Shown: one piece after another, positions 34,939-42,740 of the stretch | Layout of the letters: each line of letters begins with the position of its first letter | Position numbering within the stretch: the first letter of the stretch is position 1 | DNA from: an uncultured bacterium | Lineage (GTDB): Bacteria > Cyanobacteriota > Vampirovibrionia > Gastranaerophilales > Gastranaerophilaceae | Direction of reading: 5' to 3' | Assembly (NCBI GenBank): GCA_949288725.1 | Contig: CASELF010000007.1 | Span: 1 to 45,325 of the forward strand | DNA: 45,325 bases | Translations under genes and position numbers: made by a program | Notes under the pieces: model-generated | What the model was told of the DNA's origin: nothing | Databases searched by the model: none | The model's input: the letters and a program-made list of their open reading frames with translations, nothing else

Positions 34939-35532
34939 ATGGACAATAAACAACTACAACAATTTATATTACCAATAGCATTACTTTTTTTAACATTATT
35001 GGCAGTAATATATTTTATACCAAAAGTATTTGGTAATATAAGAAACTATACTTCAATGTCAAGCGATATCAAGGCAAAACAAGAGCAATTACAACAGGCT
35101 CAAACAAAACTTGACGAGATAAAATCTGCTGAGGCTGCTGCAAACAAAAAAGAAAATGATGCTTCAAATGCAGACAAGCCGTTTTATAAACCAATAATGG
35201 CAGGTTTTGATTCTGAGGCTGCCATTGCCGGTGAATTTTCTGAAATTTTACAACTTGTCAGAGCAAATAAGATTAAAATCAGATCTATCAAATATGAATA
35301 TGATAAAGATGTTGCAGATGATGCTTTTGCTCAAAATGCAGGAGACAAATATAACGTTGCACGTTTGAATATCGAAATGATTGCAAATTATACTAATTAT
35401 GATAATTTCTTAAAAGAATTATATAAACATGAACATTTCTTAGATATTCAACAAATTGAGATTGTTCCATACAAAAAGAACAAAAAGATTTTGTTAATAA
35501 ACTGCAAAGTAAAATTATATGCTAAAAAATAG
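34939..35532 (+). CDS. pilO: PilO/GspM-like platform protein
   Basis: The 197-residue product has a short cytoplasmic N-terminus, a membrane segment (about 10-30, FILPIALLFLTLLAVIYFIP), a coiled coil (MSSDIKAKQEQLQQAQTKLDEIKS) and a ferredoxin-like C-terminal domain (VARLNIEMIANYTNYDNFLKEL). This is the PilO arrangement: PilO pairs with PilN in the periplasm and aligns the type IV pilus machine. AAAGGA stands 7 nt before the ATG. It abuts the convergent radical SAM gene (no gap). No pilP or pilQ is nearby. Confidence 0.78.
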   Translation: MDNKQLQQFILPIALLFLTLLAVIYFIPKVFGNIRNYTSMSSDIKAKQEQLQQAQTKLDEIKSAEAAANKKENDASNADKPFYKPIMAGFDSEAAIAGEFSEILQLVRANKIKIRSIKYEYDKDVADDAFAQNAGDKYNVARLNIEMIANYTNYDNFLKELYKHEHFLDIQQIEIVPYKKNKKILLINCKVKLYAKK

Positions 35533-36393
35533 TTAGACAAATTTTGAAAAGTCAATTGCAAAAATTGTATTTTTAGAATTTAAACAGATATTACAGAAGT
35601 TCGTTTCAAGCGAACTTCTTTTATTATAATCAGCAAAAGAACTTCCGCAGCGTCCTCTATAATCATTTGCAAGAAAAGGACAAGTATAAATCCCTGAAGT
35701 TGTCAAAGTTCTGCTATAAACACAATCCAAATTGTCAGGAATTTTATCGCATTGAACAGTTTCTTCTAAAGTATTTCTATCATAATATGGAACAATTTGA
35801 ATATTAGCAACTCCAAGATTAAGATTATATTTATCAAAAATTTTCAAATATTCCTGATAGATTTCATCTTCAGACATATGATAATAGTTAGTGACATTTA
35901 TTATAGGCATAAATCCGTATTTAACAAGATGTTTCACCGCAAACACCGCATGCCTGAAAGCCCCACGGTAGCGAATACTGTCATTTTTTAATTCATCATA
36001 ATGATCTAAACTTATTTTAAACCAAATTTCATAAGCTGATTCATCTTCAACTTTTTTCAAAAATCTTGCTTTTTTCTCATTGATAAACGACCCGTTAGTA
36101 CAAATACAAACATTGCAACGAGTAAGACAAAACCTTAATATAGCATTAAAATCAGGATGAGTCATAGGTTCTGCCCCTGTCAAATATATACATTCAATAT
36201 TATCATCCATTGTTTCATTTATAGCATTTTTTATTACATCAAGTTTAATAAAATCTTCAACTTTCTTATACTTTGGAAAATCTATATAACAATGTTTACA
36301 GTGCATATTGCAATTCTTGGCAGTCATTTCTATAAACAAATTCTTCAAACTTTTCATGGTTATAACTTCTGCTTGGTAAGTATTAGTTCGCAT
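35533..36393 (-). CDS. Radical SAM protein with C-terminal Cys cluster
   Basis: The 286-residue enzyme has the [4Fe-4S] radical SAM motif CNMHCKHC (C28, C32, C35), the GxEP-type motif LTGAEPMTHPDF and a partial barrel. Its C-terminal third carries a set of Cys (DCVYSR, IYTCPFLANDYRGRCGS, NFCNICL) resembling a SPASM-like auxiliary cluster. Such proteins often modify peptides, but no precursor peptide was recognised next to it. AAGGAG stands 7 nt before the ATG. It is divergent from the aldolase gene at 36504, with about 110 nt between them. Confidence 0.87.
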   Translation of the reverse strand: MRTNTYQAEVITMKSLKNLFIEMTAKNCNMHCKHCYIDFPKYKKVEDFIKLDVIKNAINETMDDNIECIYLTGAEPMTHPDFNAILRFCLTRCNVCICTNGSFINEKKARFLKKVEDESAYEIWFKISLDHYDELKNDSIRYRGAFRHAVFAVKHLVKYGFMPIINVTNYYHMSEDEIYQEYLKIFDKYNLNLGVANIQIVPYYDRNTLEETVQCDKIPDNLDCVYSRTLTTSGIYTCPFLANDYRGRCGSSFADYNKRSSLETNFCNICLNSKNTIFAIDFSKFV

Positions 36394-36467
36394 GTAAAAA
36401 CTCCTTTCGATATAATCATGTTAAATATTTGAAATTAAAAATAAATTATCCACCATGGCAAAAGAAT

Positions 36468-36497
36468 TTGTTAAAATTTCAAAAATTATGGTACAAT
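36468..36497 (+). promoter_or_regulatory. Promoter of the DRE-TIM aldolase, at the start codon
   Basis: TTGTTA (36468-36473), an 18-nt spacer ending in TGG and TACAAT (36492-36497). The ATG lies 6 nt after the -10, so the transcript should begin at about the A of the ATG. Confidence 0.55.
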
Positions 36498-36503
36498 TTG
36501 AAT

Positions 36504-37214
36504 ATGATAAAGATTTTAGATTGCACAACAAGAGACGGCGGTTTCACGAGTAATTGGAATTTTGATGAAGAATATATTTTAAATCACATTAAATTTTTGA
36601 ATGAAAATAATATTTCATACTACGAAATCGGCTACAGAAATTATCATGATACAGAAGATAAAGGGCCATTTTACCGCTGCACACCAGAATTATTAAAACC
36701 ATTTTATCAATCAAAACAAAATCTTAAACTAGGTATAATGACTGATACCACAAGATATAATCCAGAAGATTTTCCGGGGAAATCAGAAGATTATATAGAT
36801 TTTGTAAGAGTTGCAGTTCATCCTGATAAAATTCCTCAGGCATTGAATATTGCAGAAAATCTTTATCAAAAAGGTTATATGGTATTTCTTCAACTAATGG
36901 ATGTTACCAATATAGAGGCTGACGGATATTTATACTTATATATGTGGGATAAGAAAAATATTTTAGAAAGTTTGTACTTTGCAGACAGTTATAGCAAACT
37001 TTTGCCATCAGATATTCCACAATACTATAACAAGTTAAAAATTTTAGGTTATAACAAAATAAGTTTTCACGCTCATAATAATAGCGGTCATGCTTATGAA
37101 AATACATTATCTGCCATAAATTTAGGCGCATACTCAATAGATGTTACCAAAAACGGAGTAGGCCGAAACGGCGGAAACCTTGATTTTGAATTGATAAAAG
37201 ATAAATTATGCTAA
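36504..37214 (+). CDS. DRE-TIM metallolyase (HMG-CoA lyase-like aldolase)
   Basis: The 236-residue protein starts MIKILDCTTRDGGFTSNW; D6, R10 and D11 are the conserved D-R-D of DRE-TIM enzymes. SFHAHNNSGHAYENT supplies the metal-binding HxH and GVGRNGGN the usual late loop. It lacks the C-terminal domain of 4-hydroxy-2-oxovalerate aldolase, so it is a minimal HMGL-like aldolase or lyase of unknown substrate. Such genes often sit near surface-sugar clusters. I rejected the upstream in-frame start at 36429 because it overlaps the promoter. No Shine-Dalgarno is present. It overlaps the antisense receiver gene by 9 nt. Confidence 0.83.
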   Translation: MIKILDCTTRDGGFTSNWNFDEEYILNHIKFLNENNISYYEIGYRNYHDTEDKGPFYRCTPELLKPFYQSKQNLKLGIMTDTTRYNPEDFPGKSEDYIDFVRVAVHPDKIPQALNIAENLYQKGYMVFLQLMDVTNIEADGYLYLYMWDKKNILESLYFADSYSKLLPSDIPQYYNKLKILGYNKISFHAHNNSGHAYENTLSAINLGAYSIDVTKNGVGRNGGNLDFELIKDKLC

Positions 37215-37595
37215 AAATTTTTTATAAACATTTGCATCAGAATTTCTCAAATCAATTTTAGAGATAAAATCTACCCCGTAATTTTGGGCAATACGCTCAA
37301 TTCTTGGTGATGCAGAAATTATTACAATTTTTGTATCCTTGTAATATTTTGAATAAGTTTTTATCTGCTCAATAAACCATTCACCTGCTAACTTAGGCAA
37401 AAAATCACTTTCCATCTGCAAATCAGTAAAAATAATATTGTACGGAGTATCAATATTTGCCTCAACCTTGGCTAAACCTTCTTTAGCGCTATAGGCTGTA
37501 TCAATTTCTATATCTTCAAGATTTAAATATTCAATGTTATTTTGATGAAACCTAACCCAACCGGCAACATCATCGACGATTAAAATTTTTTTCAT
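37206..37595 (-). CDS. Stand-alone response-regulator receiver
   Basis: From the ATG at 37595 the protein has 129 residues and only a CheY-like receiver domain. D8-D9 form the acidic pocket, D58 (IIFTDLQME) is the phosphoacceptor, S94 (IISAS) is the switch Ser/Thr and K113 (FISKID) the conserved Lys. No output domain follows, so it probably acts by protein contact. A GTG at 37601 is too close to the -10 box to be the start. A TATAAT lies 9 nt before the ATG and no clear Shine-Dalgarno exists. The 3' end overlaps the aldolase gene by 9 nt. Confidence 0.85.
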   Translation of the reverse strand: MKKILIVDDVAGWVRFHQNNIEYLNLEDIEIDTAYSAKEGLAKVEANIDTPYNIIFTDLQMESDFLPKLAGEWFIEQIKTYSKYYKDTKIVIISASPRIERIAQNYGVDFISKIDLRNSDANVYKKFLA

Positions 37596-37604
37596 AACCA
37601 CTTA

Positions 37605-37633
37605 ATTATATAAAAAATTCACAAAATTTTCTA
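37605..37633 (-). promoter_or_regulatory. Promoter of the receiver gene
   Basis: On the minus strand TAGAAA (37633-37628), a 17-nt spacer and TATAAT (37610-37605), 9 nt before the ATG at 37595. Confidence 0.55.
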
Positions 37634-37635
37634 CC

Positions 37636-37663
37636 TTGTCAGGCGGTGTAATTTTTCTATTAT
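37636..37663 (+). promoter_or_regulatory. Promoter of the secreted protein-aroC unit
   Basis: TTGTCA (37636-37641), a 16-nt spacer and TATTAT (37658-37663). It is divergent from, and nearly touching, the receiver promoter. Confidence 0.55.
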
Positions 37664-37703
37664 CTTCCAAGAATAAAACATTGCAAAAAATGGAGGAAAA
37701 GTC

Positions 37704-38180
37704 ATGCCGGTACTAAAAATAATAACCCTAATCAGTATATTATGTTTAAGCCACTTAACTGTGAAAGCAGAAACCCCAAAAGAAGCAATGGATTTTTTTG
37801 TAAAATACATGGATTATGCAAACAATTATGATAAAAATTTACTGGATATGTATTCATCAGATGCCAAAATAATTCGAGAAGTAGTAAAACCGACAGGCGA
37901 AGTAGTAGATGTTGTAGTTCCCACAAAAAGATATTTTAAAGAATTGAAACTTGGACAAAAAACTGCTAAACTTAGAAAGTACCGCAATAAATATAGAAAT
38001 ATAATTGCACAAGAAGTTCCGGAAGGTATAAAAATAACAGCAGAACGCCAACCATCAAAAGAAACATATTGGCTAAAGATGTATCAAATAGTTAAAGACA
38101 CCGACTCCGGAATGAAAATAACAGAAGAAATGATGCAAACTAAAGTTCAAGCATTTTTAGATAAAAAGGACAAAAATTAA
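37704..38180 (+). CDS. Secreted protein, possibly NTF2-like
   Basis: The 158-residue product has a signal peptide (MPVLKIITLISILCLSHLTVKA, then ETPKEA). The mature part (AMDFFVKYMDYANNYDKNLLDMYSSDAKI and following strands) resembles the start of NTF2/SnoaL-like cone folds, an assignment made only by eye. It is basic near the C-terminus. GGAGG lies 9 nt before the ATG. aroC begins 3 nt after its stop, so the two are coupled despite unrelated predicted roles. Confidence 0.72.
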   Translation: MPVLKIITLISILCLSHLTVKAETPKEAMDFFVKYMDYANNYDKNLLDMYSSDAKIIREVVKPTGEVVDVVVPTKRYFKELKLGQKTAKLRKYRNKYRNIIAQEVPEGIKITAERQPSKETYWLKMYQIVKDTDSGMKITEEMMQTKVQAFLDKKDKN

Positions 38181-38183
38181 ATA

Positions 38184-39242
38184 ATGAACAAATTCAGATT
38201 TTTAACAGCAGGAGAAAGTCATGGCAAATGCCTAACCGCAATAATAGAAGGCATGCCCTCAGGAGTAGTTATAGATATAGACTTTATAAATAATGAACTG
38301 AAAAGACGACAACAAGGCTATGGGAGAGGCGAAAGAATGAAAATAGAAGCCGATACCGTAGAAATAACATCTGGTGTGAGATTTGGAAAAACAATAGGTT
38401 CACCAATTACTTTAATAGTAAAAAATAGGGATTTTTCTTCATGGGAAAAAATAATGAGTGTAGCCCCAGAAGATATAACAGATGAAAAAAGTTTTTCAAC
38501 ATATCGTCCGGGACACGCAGATTATGCAGGTAGCATAAAATACGCTCAACAAGATTTGCGTAATATTTTAGAGCGTTCAAGTGCTAGAAAAACAGCAATA
38601 GAAGTAGCAGTAGGAGCTATTGCAAAATTGTTACTAAAAGAATTAGACATAGAAGGTTGTTCACAAGTCTTACAAATAGGTTCATCATGCTGCCCGGATA
38701 ATTTCAAAGACGAAGTTGATTCAATGCGCGGAGAAGGTAACACTATTGGCGGTAAATTTGTTGTTACATATAAAGGCCTACCGATAGGCTTAGGCTCGCA
38801 TGTTCACTGGGATAGGGGCATTGACGGAAAACTAGCCCAGGCAGTAATGAGTATTCCCGCAGTAAAAGTAGTTGAAATAGGAACAAATCCACTTGGTTAT
38901 AAAGGTAGTAACTACCATGATGAAATCACTATTGATAACGGTGAAATTACCCACAAAACAAACCATGCCGGCGGAATAGAAGGGGGAATGACCAATGGAG
39001 AAGAACTGGTTGTCTATGGAGTAATGAAACCAATACCAACAATGCGCAAACCATTAAAAACAGTGGATTCAAAAACCAAAGAAGAAACCGAAGCACATTT
39101 TGAACGCTCAGATGTATGCGCAGTTGAAGCATGCTCAGTAGTAGCAGAATCAAGAGTTGCCTGGGTTTTGGCAGACGAAATCTTGTTAAAATACGGTGCA
39201 GATAGTATCGAAGAATTAAAACAAAATTATCACAGAAAATAA
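38184..39242 (+). CDS. aroC: Chorismate synthase
   Basis: AroC removes phosphate from EPSP to make chorismate, the last shared step of aromatic amino acid synthesis, using reduced FMN. The 352-residue product shows the diagnostic AGESHGKCLTAIIEGMP, RRQQGYGRGERM, RPGHADYAG, the ERSSARKTAIEVAVGAIAK segment and THKTNHAGGIEGGMTNGE. Length is normal. It begins 3 nt after the secreted-protein gene and is followed by GC-rich repeats instead of a normal terminator. Confidence 0.97.
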   Translation: MNKFRFLTAGESHGKCLTAIIEGMPSGVVIDIDFINNELKRRQQGYGRGERMKIEADTVEITSGVRFGKTIGSPITLIVKNRDFSSWEKIMSVAPEDITDEKSFSTYRPGHADYAGSIKYAQQDLRNILERSSARKTAIEVAVGAIAKLLLKELDIEGCSQVLQIGSSCCPDNFKDEVDSMRGEGNTIGGKFVVTYKGLPIGLGSHVHWDRGIDGKLAQAVMSIPAVKVVEIGTNPLGYKGSNYHDEITIDNGEITHKTNHAGGIEGGMTNGEELVVYGVMKPIPTMRKPLKTVDSKTKEETEAHFERSDVCAVEACSVVAESRVAWVLADEILLKYGADSIEELKQNYHRK

Positions 39243-39297
39243 GTTTAACCTTTCCAATATTATAGGAAAACTAATAACAAAACGTTGTAAAATTCTT

Positions 39298-39465
39298 CCC
39301 TCACCAGTGGGAGATGGTTAGGGTGAGGGTTGATTAATTCTCCCTCTCCAATGGGAGAGGGCTAGGGTGAGGGTTGATTAAATTCTTCCCTCTCCTGTGG
39401 GAGAGGGTTGGGGTGAGGATTGATTAAATTCTTCCCTCTCTTGTGGGAGAGGGTTAGGGTGAGGG
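39298..39465 (+). repeat. Tandem array of four GC-rich hairpin repeats
   Basis: Four plus-oriented copies begin at 39298, 39342, 39388 and 39434 (periods 44, 46 and 46). Each has 8-bp arms of the CCCTCTCC/GGAGAGGG type, a 4-base loop ending in TG in every copy, and the tail TTAGGGTGAGGG or close variants. AT-rich spacers containing TGATTAA join the copies. Copy 1 has an imperfect stem (CCCTCACC and GGAGATGG). The array abuts the promoter of the DUF559 gene. Confidence 0.92.
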
Positions 39466-39482
39466 TTCTCTTATTTCTATGA

Positions 39483-39488
39483 TATAAT
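39483..39488 (+). promoter_or_regulatory. Extended -10 promoter of the DUF559 gene
   Basis: TATAAT at 39483-39488 is preceded by TGA, an extended -10. The usual -35 position falls in the last repeat copy and is not recognisable. Six nt separate it from the ATG and there is no Shine-Dalgarno. Confidence 0.5.
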
Positions 39489-39494
39489 CTTGAA

Positions 39495-39884
39495 ATGAAT
39501 AAGTTAAATATTATCGCCAGAAAATTACGCAAAAATCAAACGCCGCAAGAACAAATTCTTTGGAATATTTTAAGAAACAGACAAGTTTTAGGATATAAAT
39601 TCAGACGTCAATATCCGATAGGCAATTATGTTGTAGATTTTGTTTGTAAAGAAAATAAGTTGATTATAGAAATAGACGGAGGACAGCATAATACCCCAGA
39701 AGGAATATTATCAGATGAAAATAGAACAAAATATTTGCAAAGTGTCGGATACAAGATTTTAAGATTTTGGAATAATGAAATAGATAATAATATAGAAGGT
39801 GTTTATCAAAAAATTATTGAACATATAGAAAATACAAAAACCGACCCTCACCCCAACCCTCTCCCACAGGAGAGGGAGAATTAA
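39495..39884 (+). CDS. DUF559 endonuclease-like protein
   Basis: The 129-residue protein carries the DUF559 domain, related to very-short-patch repair endonucleases with a PD-(D/E)xK-type fold. It shows ARKLRKNQTPQEQILWNILR, GYKFRRQYPIGNYVVDF, the probable catalytic D48, E59-x-D61 (IIEIDGGQH) and the late LRFWNNEI. The last 13 residues (DPHPNPLPQEREN, 117-129) and the TAA stop come from an inverted copy of the GC-rich repeat, so the protein tail is repeat-derived. The gene lies between four upstream and two downstream copies. I infer a mobile or formerly mobile cassette; nuclease activity is expected but unproven. Confidence 0.85.
   Translation: MNKLNIIARKLRKNQTPQEQILWNILRNRQVLGYKFRRQYPIGNYVVDFVCKENKLIIEIDGGQHNTPEGILSDENRTKYLQSVGYKILRFWNNEIDNNIEGVYQKIIEHIENTKTDPHPNPLPQEREN
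39845..39876 (-). repeat. Inverted GC-rich repeat copy forming the DUF559 tail
   Basis: The copy carries CCCTCACCCC, the arms CCCTCTCC/GGAGAGGG and the loop CACA; with its flank (AATTAATCAACC) it is the exact inverse of the array spacer. The frame reads it as Pro/Leu/Arg-rich residues 117-127 and ends in the spacer's TAA. Confidence 0.9.
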
Positions 39885-39995
39885 TCAACCCCCACAATGA
39901 CCTTATTCCACTGGTGAGGGAGTTTTTTATCAAATCTTGTGTTGTGTGAAAATATTTTTAATTTATAAATGGAATAATTTATTCTATTTTTTATT

Positions 39996-40028
39996 CCCTC
40001 TCCGATGGGAGAGGGCTAGGGTGAGGGT
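39996..40028 (+). repeat. GC-rich hairpin repeat copy, plus orientation
   Basis: Arms CCCTCTCC/GGAGAGGG with the loop GATG and the tail CTAGGGTGAGGG. A half-copy (CACTGGTGAGGG) lies at 39910-39921 between this copy and the DUF559 gene. Confidence 0.88.
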
Positions 40029-40055
40029 TAATCCCATTTTCCCTTTTCAAATTCC

Positions 40056-41597
40056 TTAAGCACTTTTCTTTCTGTACTCTTCTGTGCCAGGAAAATCATT
40101 TGAACCTGTTCTCAATTTTGTAATCAAGTATTGCATTTTCGGAATCAAAGTAGATAAGAATAATGCAGAAATTGCAAAACCTGTACCCCAGTTAATAGCA
40201 TTCATCTTCAAGTTATTATTAGATACTTTGCGCAATAATTTTTCGCTAATTTCACCTGCATTAGTTTTCTTAGCAGTATCAATAACTTTTTGAACATAAT
40301 CTATTAGTTCTTTTTTATAATTATCCAATTCACTTTGAGCGACATAAGAATATTTATCCATAAATTTATTACCAAATCTATTTTTATAGAATTCTTGTAA
40401 GAAATCAGGATTATTGATATGACCACCGTTTAGAATATCTTTCACTTGACCAGCAGTCAAGATTGCTTTACCCTTCAACTCAGGTTGAAGTTTAGACATT
40501 CTTTCAGCAACTTCTTCATAGTATTTTAAATCTTCCGCAGGAACAAGATTTTTCAATTCTTCTTTAAACATATCAAGAGAAATAATCTTAATATTTTTAC
40601 CGGCAAATTTACCTTTTAATGATTCAGGAATATCTTGTTGTTTACCAAGCATATCTTTAGCAAATTCTTCAACAGAAACCTTATCAGTCTTTTTGCTAAC
40701 CAGATATTGTTCCATATATTTAGTTGAAAATTCAGCAGAAACAGGATCTAATCTTGTACCATTTCCATTTTGTTCAATTTTGTTTAACCAGTTATTCATA
40801 TTAACCATATTAAACATATAGAAGTAAATTGAACTTAAATCTCTAAATAATATTTCAACTCTTTCATCGTTATTTCTTGCAGAAATAGCTCTACCTGATG
40901 CTGTTCCGGCATCAACAGAAAGCAATTTATAATTTCTGTCACTTTCAAATTTATTTGCAATAGATAATAAATTCAAACCGAAAGAGACATCTTTATTATT
41001 ATCTTTTTCATCTTTAGTTTGTGCAAAACTTTGCATAGAAGGTGTAGCAAAGAAAGTTTTATTAGTATTATTTTGTTGATTTGGATTATTCTGTACCTTT
41101 TCAGTATCTTGTTTTTTATGATAAGAACGAGTAATTGCCTGATTTATCTTTGGTAAACAGAAACCAATAAAAGCATTGGCAAGAAGAATACTTGAAATAA
41201 CTTTGATAAATTTGAACTTAGCCATAGTTTTTTCAAGCACTTTCACATCTTTCAGATAATTGCCAAGCGGATTACGAACATCATCACTTGCAATATCAAC
41301 AAAAATATTAGGAAGTTTAAGAAGTTTTTGACCAATTTTTTCAAACAGCCAATTTAAAGCAGTAACACCGCCCAACCAAAAAACAGCACCGGAAAATTCT
41401 TCTGTAATTCTTTCTCTTGCTTCATCAAAACCGCCTCTTTTATATGCCTGATAAGTTCTTCCGCTTTCAACAAACGCTTCCAATGCAATTACAGGCAAAA
41501 ATCCGTCACTTGCCATTTTGGCAACGAAATTTCTTGCCATTGGCATGTGTGTATTTGCTATAGGTATTTTTATCGGATTTATAGGTTTTATTGACAT
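40056..41597 (-). CDS. Unknown membrane protein, 513 residues
   Basis: I do not recognise a family. Three hydrophobic segments are visible: about 65-85 (GAVFWLGGVTALNWLF), about 128-150 (FIKVISSILLANAFIGFCL) and about 470-495 (NWGTGFAISALFLSTLIPK). Between the second and third lies a soluble region of about 300 residues, starting with a Gln/Asn-rich linker (QNNPNQQNNTNKTFF) and then mostly helical. The N-terminus (MSIKPINPIKIPIANTHMP) is Ile/Pro-rich. A GGAG-like sequence lies upstream of the ATG. The gene is divergent from another unknown membrane-associated protein at 41815, and the two may work together. Confidence 0.78.
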   Translation of the reverse strand: MSIKPINPIKIPIANTHMPMARNFVAKMASDGFLPVIALEAFVESGRTYQAYKRGGFDEARERITEEFSGAVFWLGGVTALNWLFEKIGQKLLKLPNIFVDIASDDVRNPLGNYLKDVKVLEKTMAKFKFIKVISSILLANAFIGFCLPKINQAITRSYHKKQDTEKVQNNPNQQNNTNKTFFATPSMQSFAQTKDEKDNNKDVSFGLNLLSIANKFESDRNYKLLSVDAGTASGRAISARNNDERVEILFRDLSSIYFYMFNMVNMNNWLNKIEQNGNGTRLDPVSAEFSTKYMEQYLVSKKTDKVSVEEFAKDMLGKQQDIPESLKGKFAGKNIKIISLDMFKEELKNLVPAEDLKYYEEVAERMSKLQPELKGKAILTAGQVKDILNGGHINNPDFLQEFYKNRFGNKFMDKYSYVAQSELDNYKKELIDYVQKVIDTAKKTNAGEISEKLLRKVSNNNLKMNAINWGTGFAISALFLSTLIPKMQYLITKLRTGSNDFPGTEEYRKKSA

Positions 41598-41792
41598 GAA
41601 TTTAATTTTCTTTCCCTTCTTATAAAACTCCTCAAAAAATTTTTTGCTTATAAATAATATTAAAGTAATATTTTGTTACAAAAGAGTAATGATAACACTT
41701 TATCCTGAACAACGCAAAACTCATAATAATTATGTAAAAATTTTTAAATTTAATATTATTTATATAGCAAATTTTATCATGTTTGTTTTTGT

Positions 41793-41798
41793 TATAAT
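41793..41798 (+). promoter_or_regulatory. Extended -10 promoter of the 267-residue gene
   Basis: TATAAT preceded by TGT (41790-41792); the -35 region is weak. It lies inside the open frame that begins at 41644, which rules out that early start. Confidence 0.5.
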
Positions 41799-41814
41799 CG
41801 TAATGGAGAAATAT

Positions 41815-42618
41815 ATGATTATCGGAAATAATTTAAGCGACATCTATAACAGACTTGGAGCACAATATAATAACGGCAACAGACAAATAAAACAAGAAAT
41901 ACCACCATTAACAAGAAAACAAAAGAATATAATTCTATTATCTTCTGCTGTCGGTATGACACCTGTAATGGCAGTACTTGCTGCTAAAAAGGGCTTTTCA
42001 CTAAATCCTTTAAAAATATTAAAAACTCCAATAAAAGACTGGGCAATTTTTAAATATGCTCCACAAGATAAAGCTATTGAATTCAAGCCATCCGAAATTA
42101 TTGCTGTAGCCTCAGGCTCTGTAGTCGGAGGATTTGTTGGCGGTTCAATAGTAGATGATAAATCAAATTTAAAAGCAAAAAGAAGAGAAGTATTAAACCA
42201 AATATTAGGAAATGTTATTATTCCTGTAGAATGCGTAAAAGCAGGTGCTAAACTCTATACAAAATACCAAGATAAAATAGAAGGCATGATGCCGCAAATT
42301 AAAAATAAATCAGGACGTCTGGTATCTGTAATTAATGCCATTTCTAAAAAATTACCTAATGCAGTAGGATCATTGGCATTTCTTGGGACAGGAATATATT
42401 TAGGAAATAAAGTTTCTAATTTTATAAATAATCACTTGTACCATAAAAAAGTAGAAAGAGATATAAAAGTATCTGATTTTGCACCACATGTTGATGATTT
42501 ATGCTTGGCCGCAACAATGATGAATGAAGGTTCATTATTTGGTTCAATTGTTGGAAGAGTAATACCTCTTGCATTACTTGTTCCAGGATATCAGACAGGT
42601 ACAACACGTCAAAAATAA
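41815..42618 (+). CDS. Unknown membrane-associated protein, 267 residues
   Basis: Starting at the ATG at 41815, GGAG lies 6 nt upstream and a promoter 17 nt upstream. The longer open frame from 41644 has an implausible Asn/Lys/Ile-rich lead. Hydrophobic stretches lie at about 38-55 (NIILLSSAVGMTPVMAVLAA), 97-118 (IIAVASGSVVGGFVGGSIV, Gly-rich and possibly membrane-inserting), 185-200 (AVGSLAFLGTGIYLGN) and near the C-terminus (VGRVIPLALLVPGY). No family is recognised. It is divergent from the 513-residue protein. Confidence 0.68.
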   Translation: MIIGNNLSDIYNRLGAQYNNGNRQIKQEIPPLTRKQKNIILLSSAVGMTPVMAVLAAKKGFSLNPLKILKTPIKDWAIFKYAPQDKAIEFKPSEIIAVASGSVVGGFVGGSIVDDKSNLKAKRREVLNQILGNVIIPVECVKAGAKLYTKYQDKIEGMMPQIKNKSGRLVSVINAISKKLPNAVGSLAFLGTGIYLGNKVSNFINNHLYHKKVERDIKVSDFAPHVDDLCLAATMMNEGSLFGSIVGRVIPLALLVPGYQTGTTRQK

Positions 42619-42668
42619 TCCGTTAAAAAATATTTATTTCGGGTATATGTAAAAAATAGCGAAAAAGA

Positions 42669-42692
42669 AAGTCTCATCATATGATAAGACTT
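42669..42692 (+). terminator. Weak palindromic terminator candidate
   Basis: AAGTCTCATCAT pairs with ATGATAAGACTT apart from one mismatch. No continuous T-run follows, so termination of the preceding gene is only possible. Confidence 0.45.
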
Positions 42693-42740
42693 ATAAATAT
42701 ACATTTACCCCACTCACATATTAACATATAAAATTTTTTT

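Noticed and set aside
39298..39465. CRISPR array
   Set aside because: Units are 44-46 nt of near-identical hairpin plus tail with short conserved spacers; there are no unique spacers and no cas genes.
41644..41814. Extension of the 267-residue protein
   Set aside because: It spans the promoter and lacks a ribosome site; GGAG 6 nt before 41815 decides the start.
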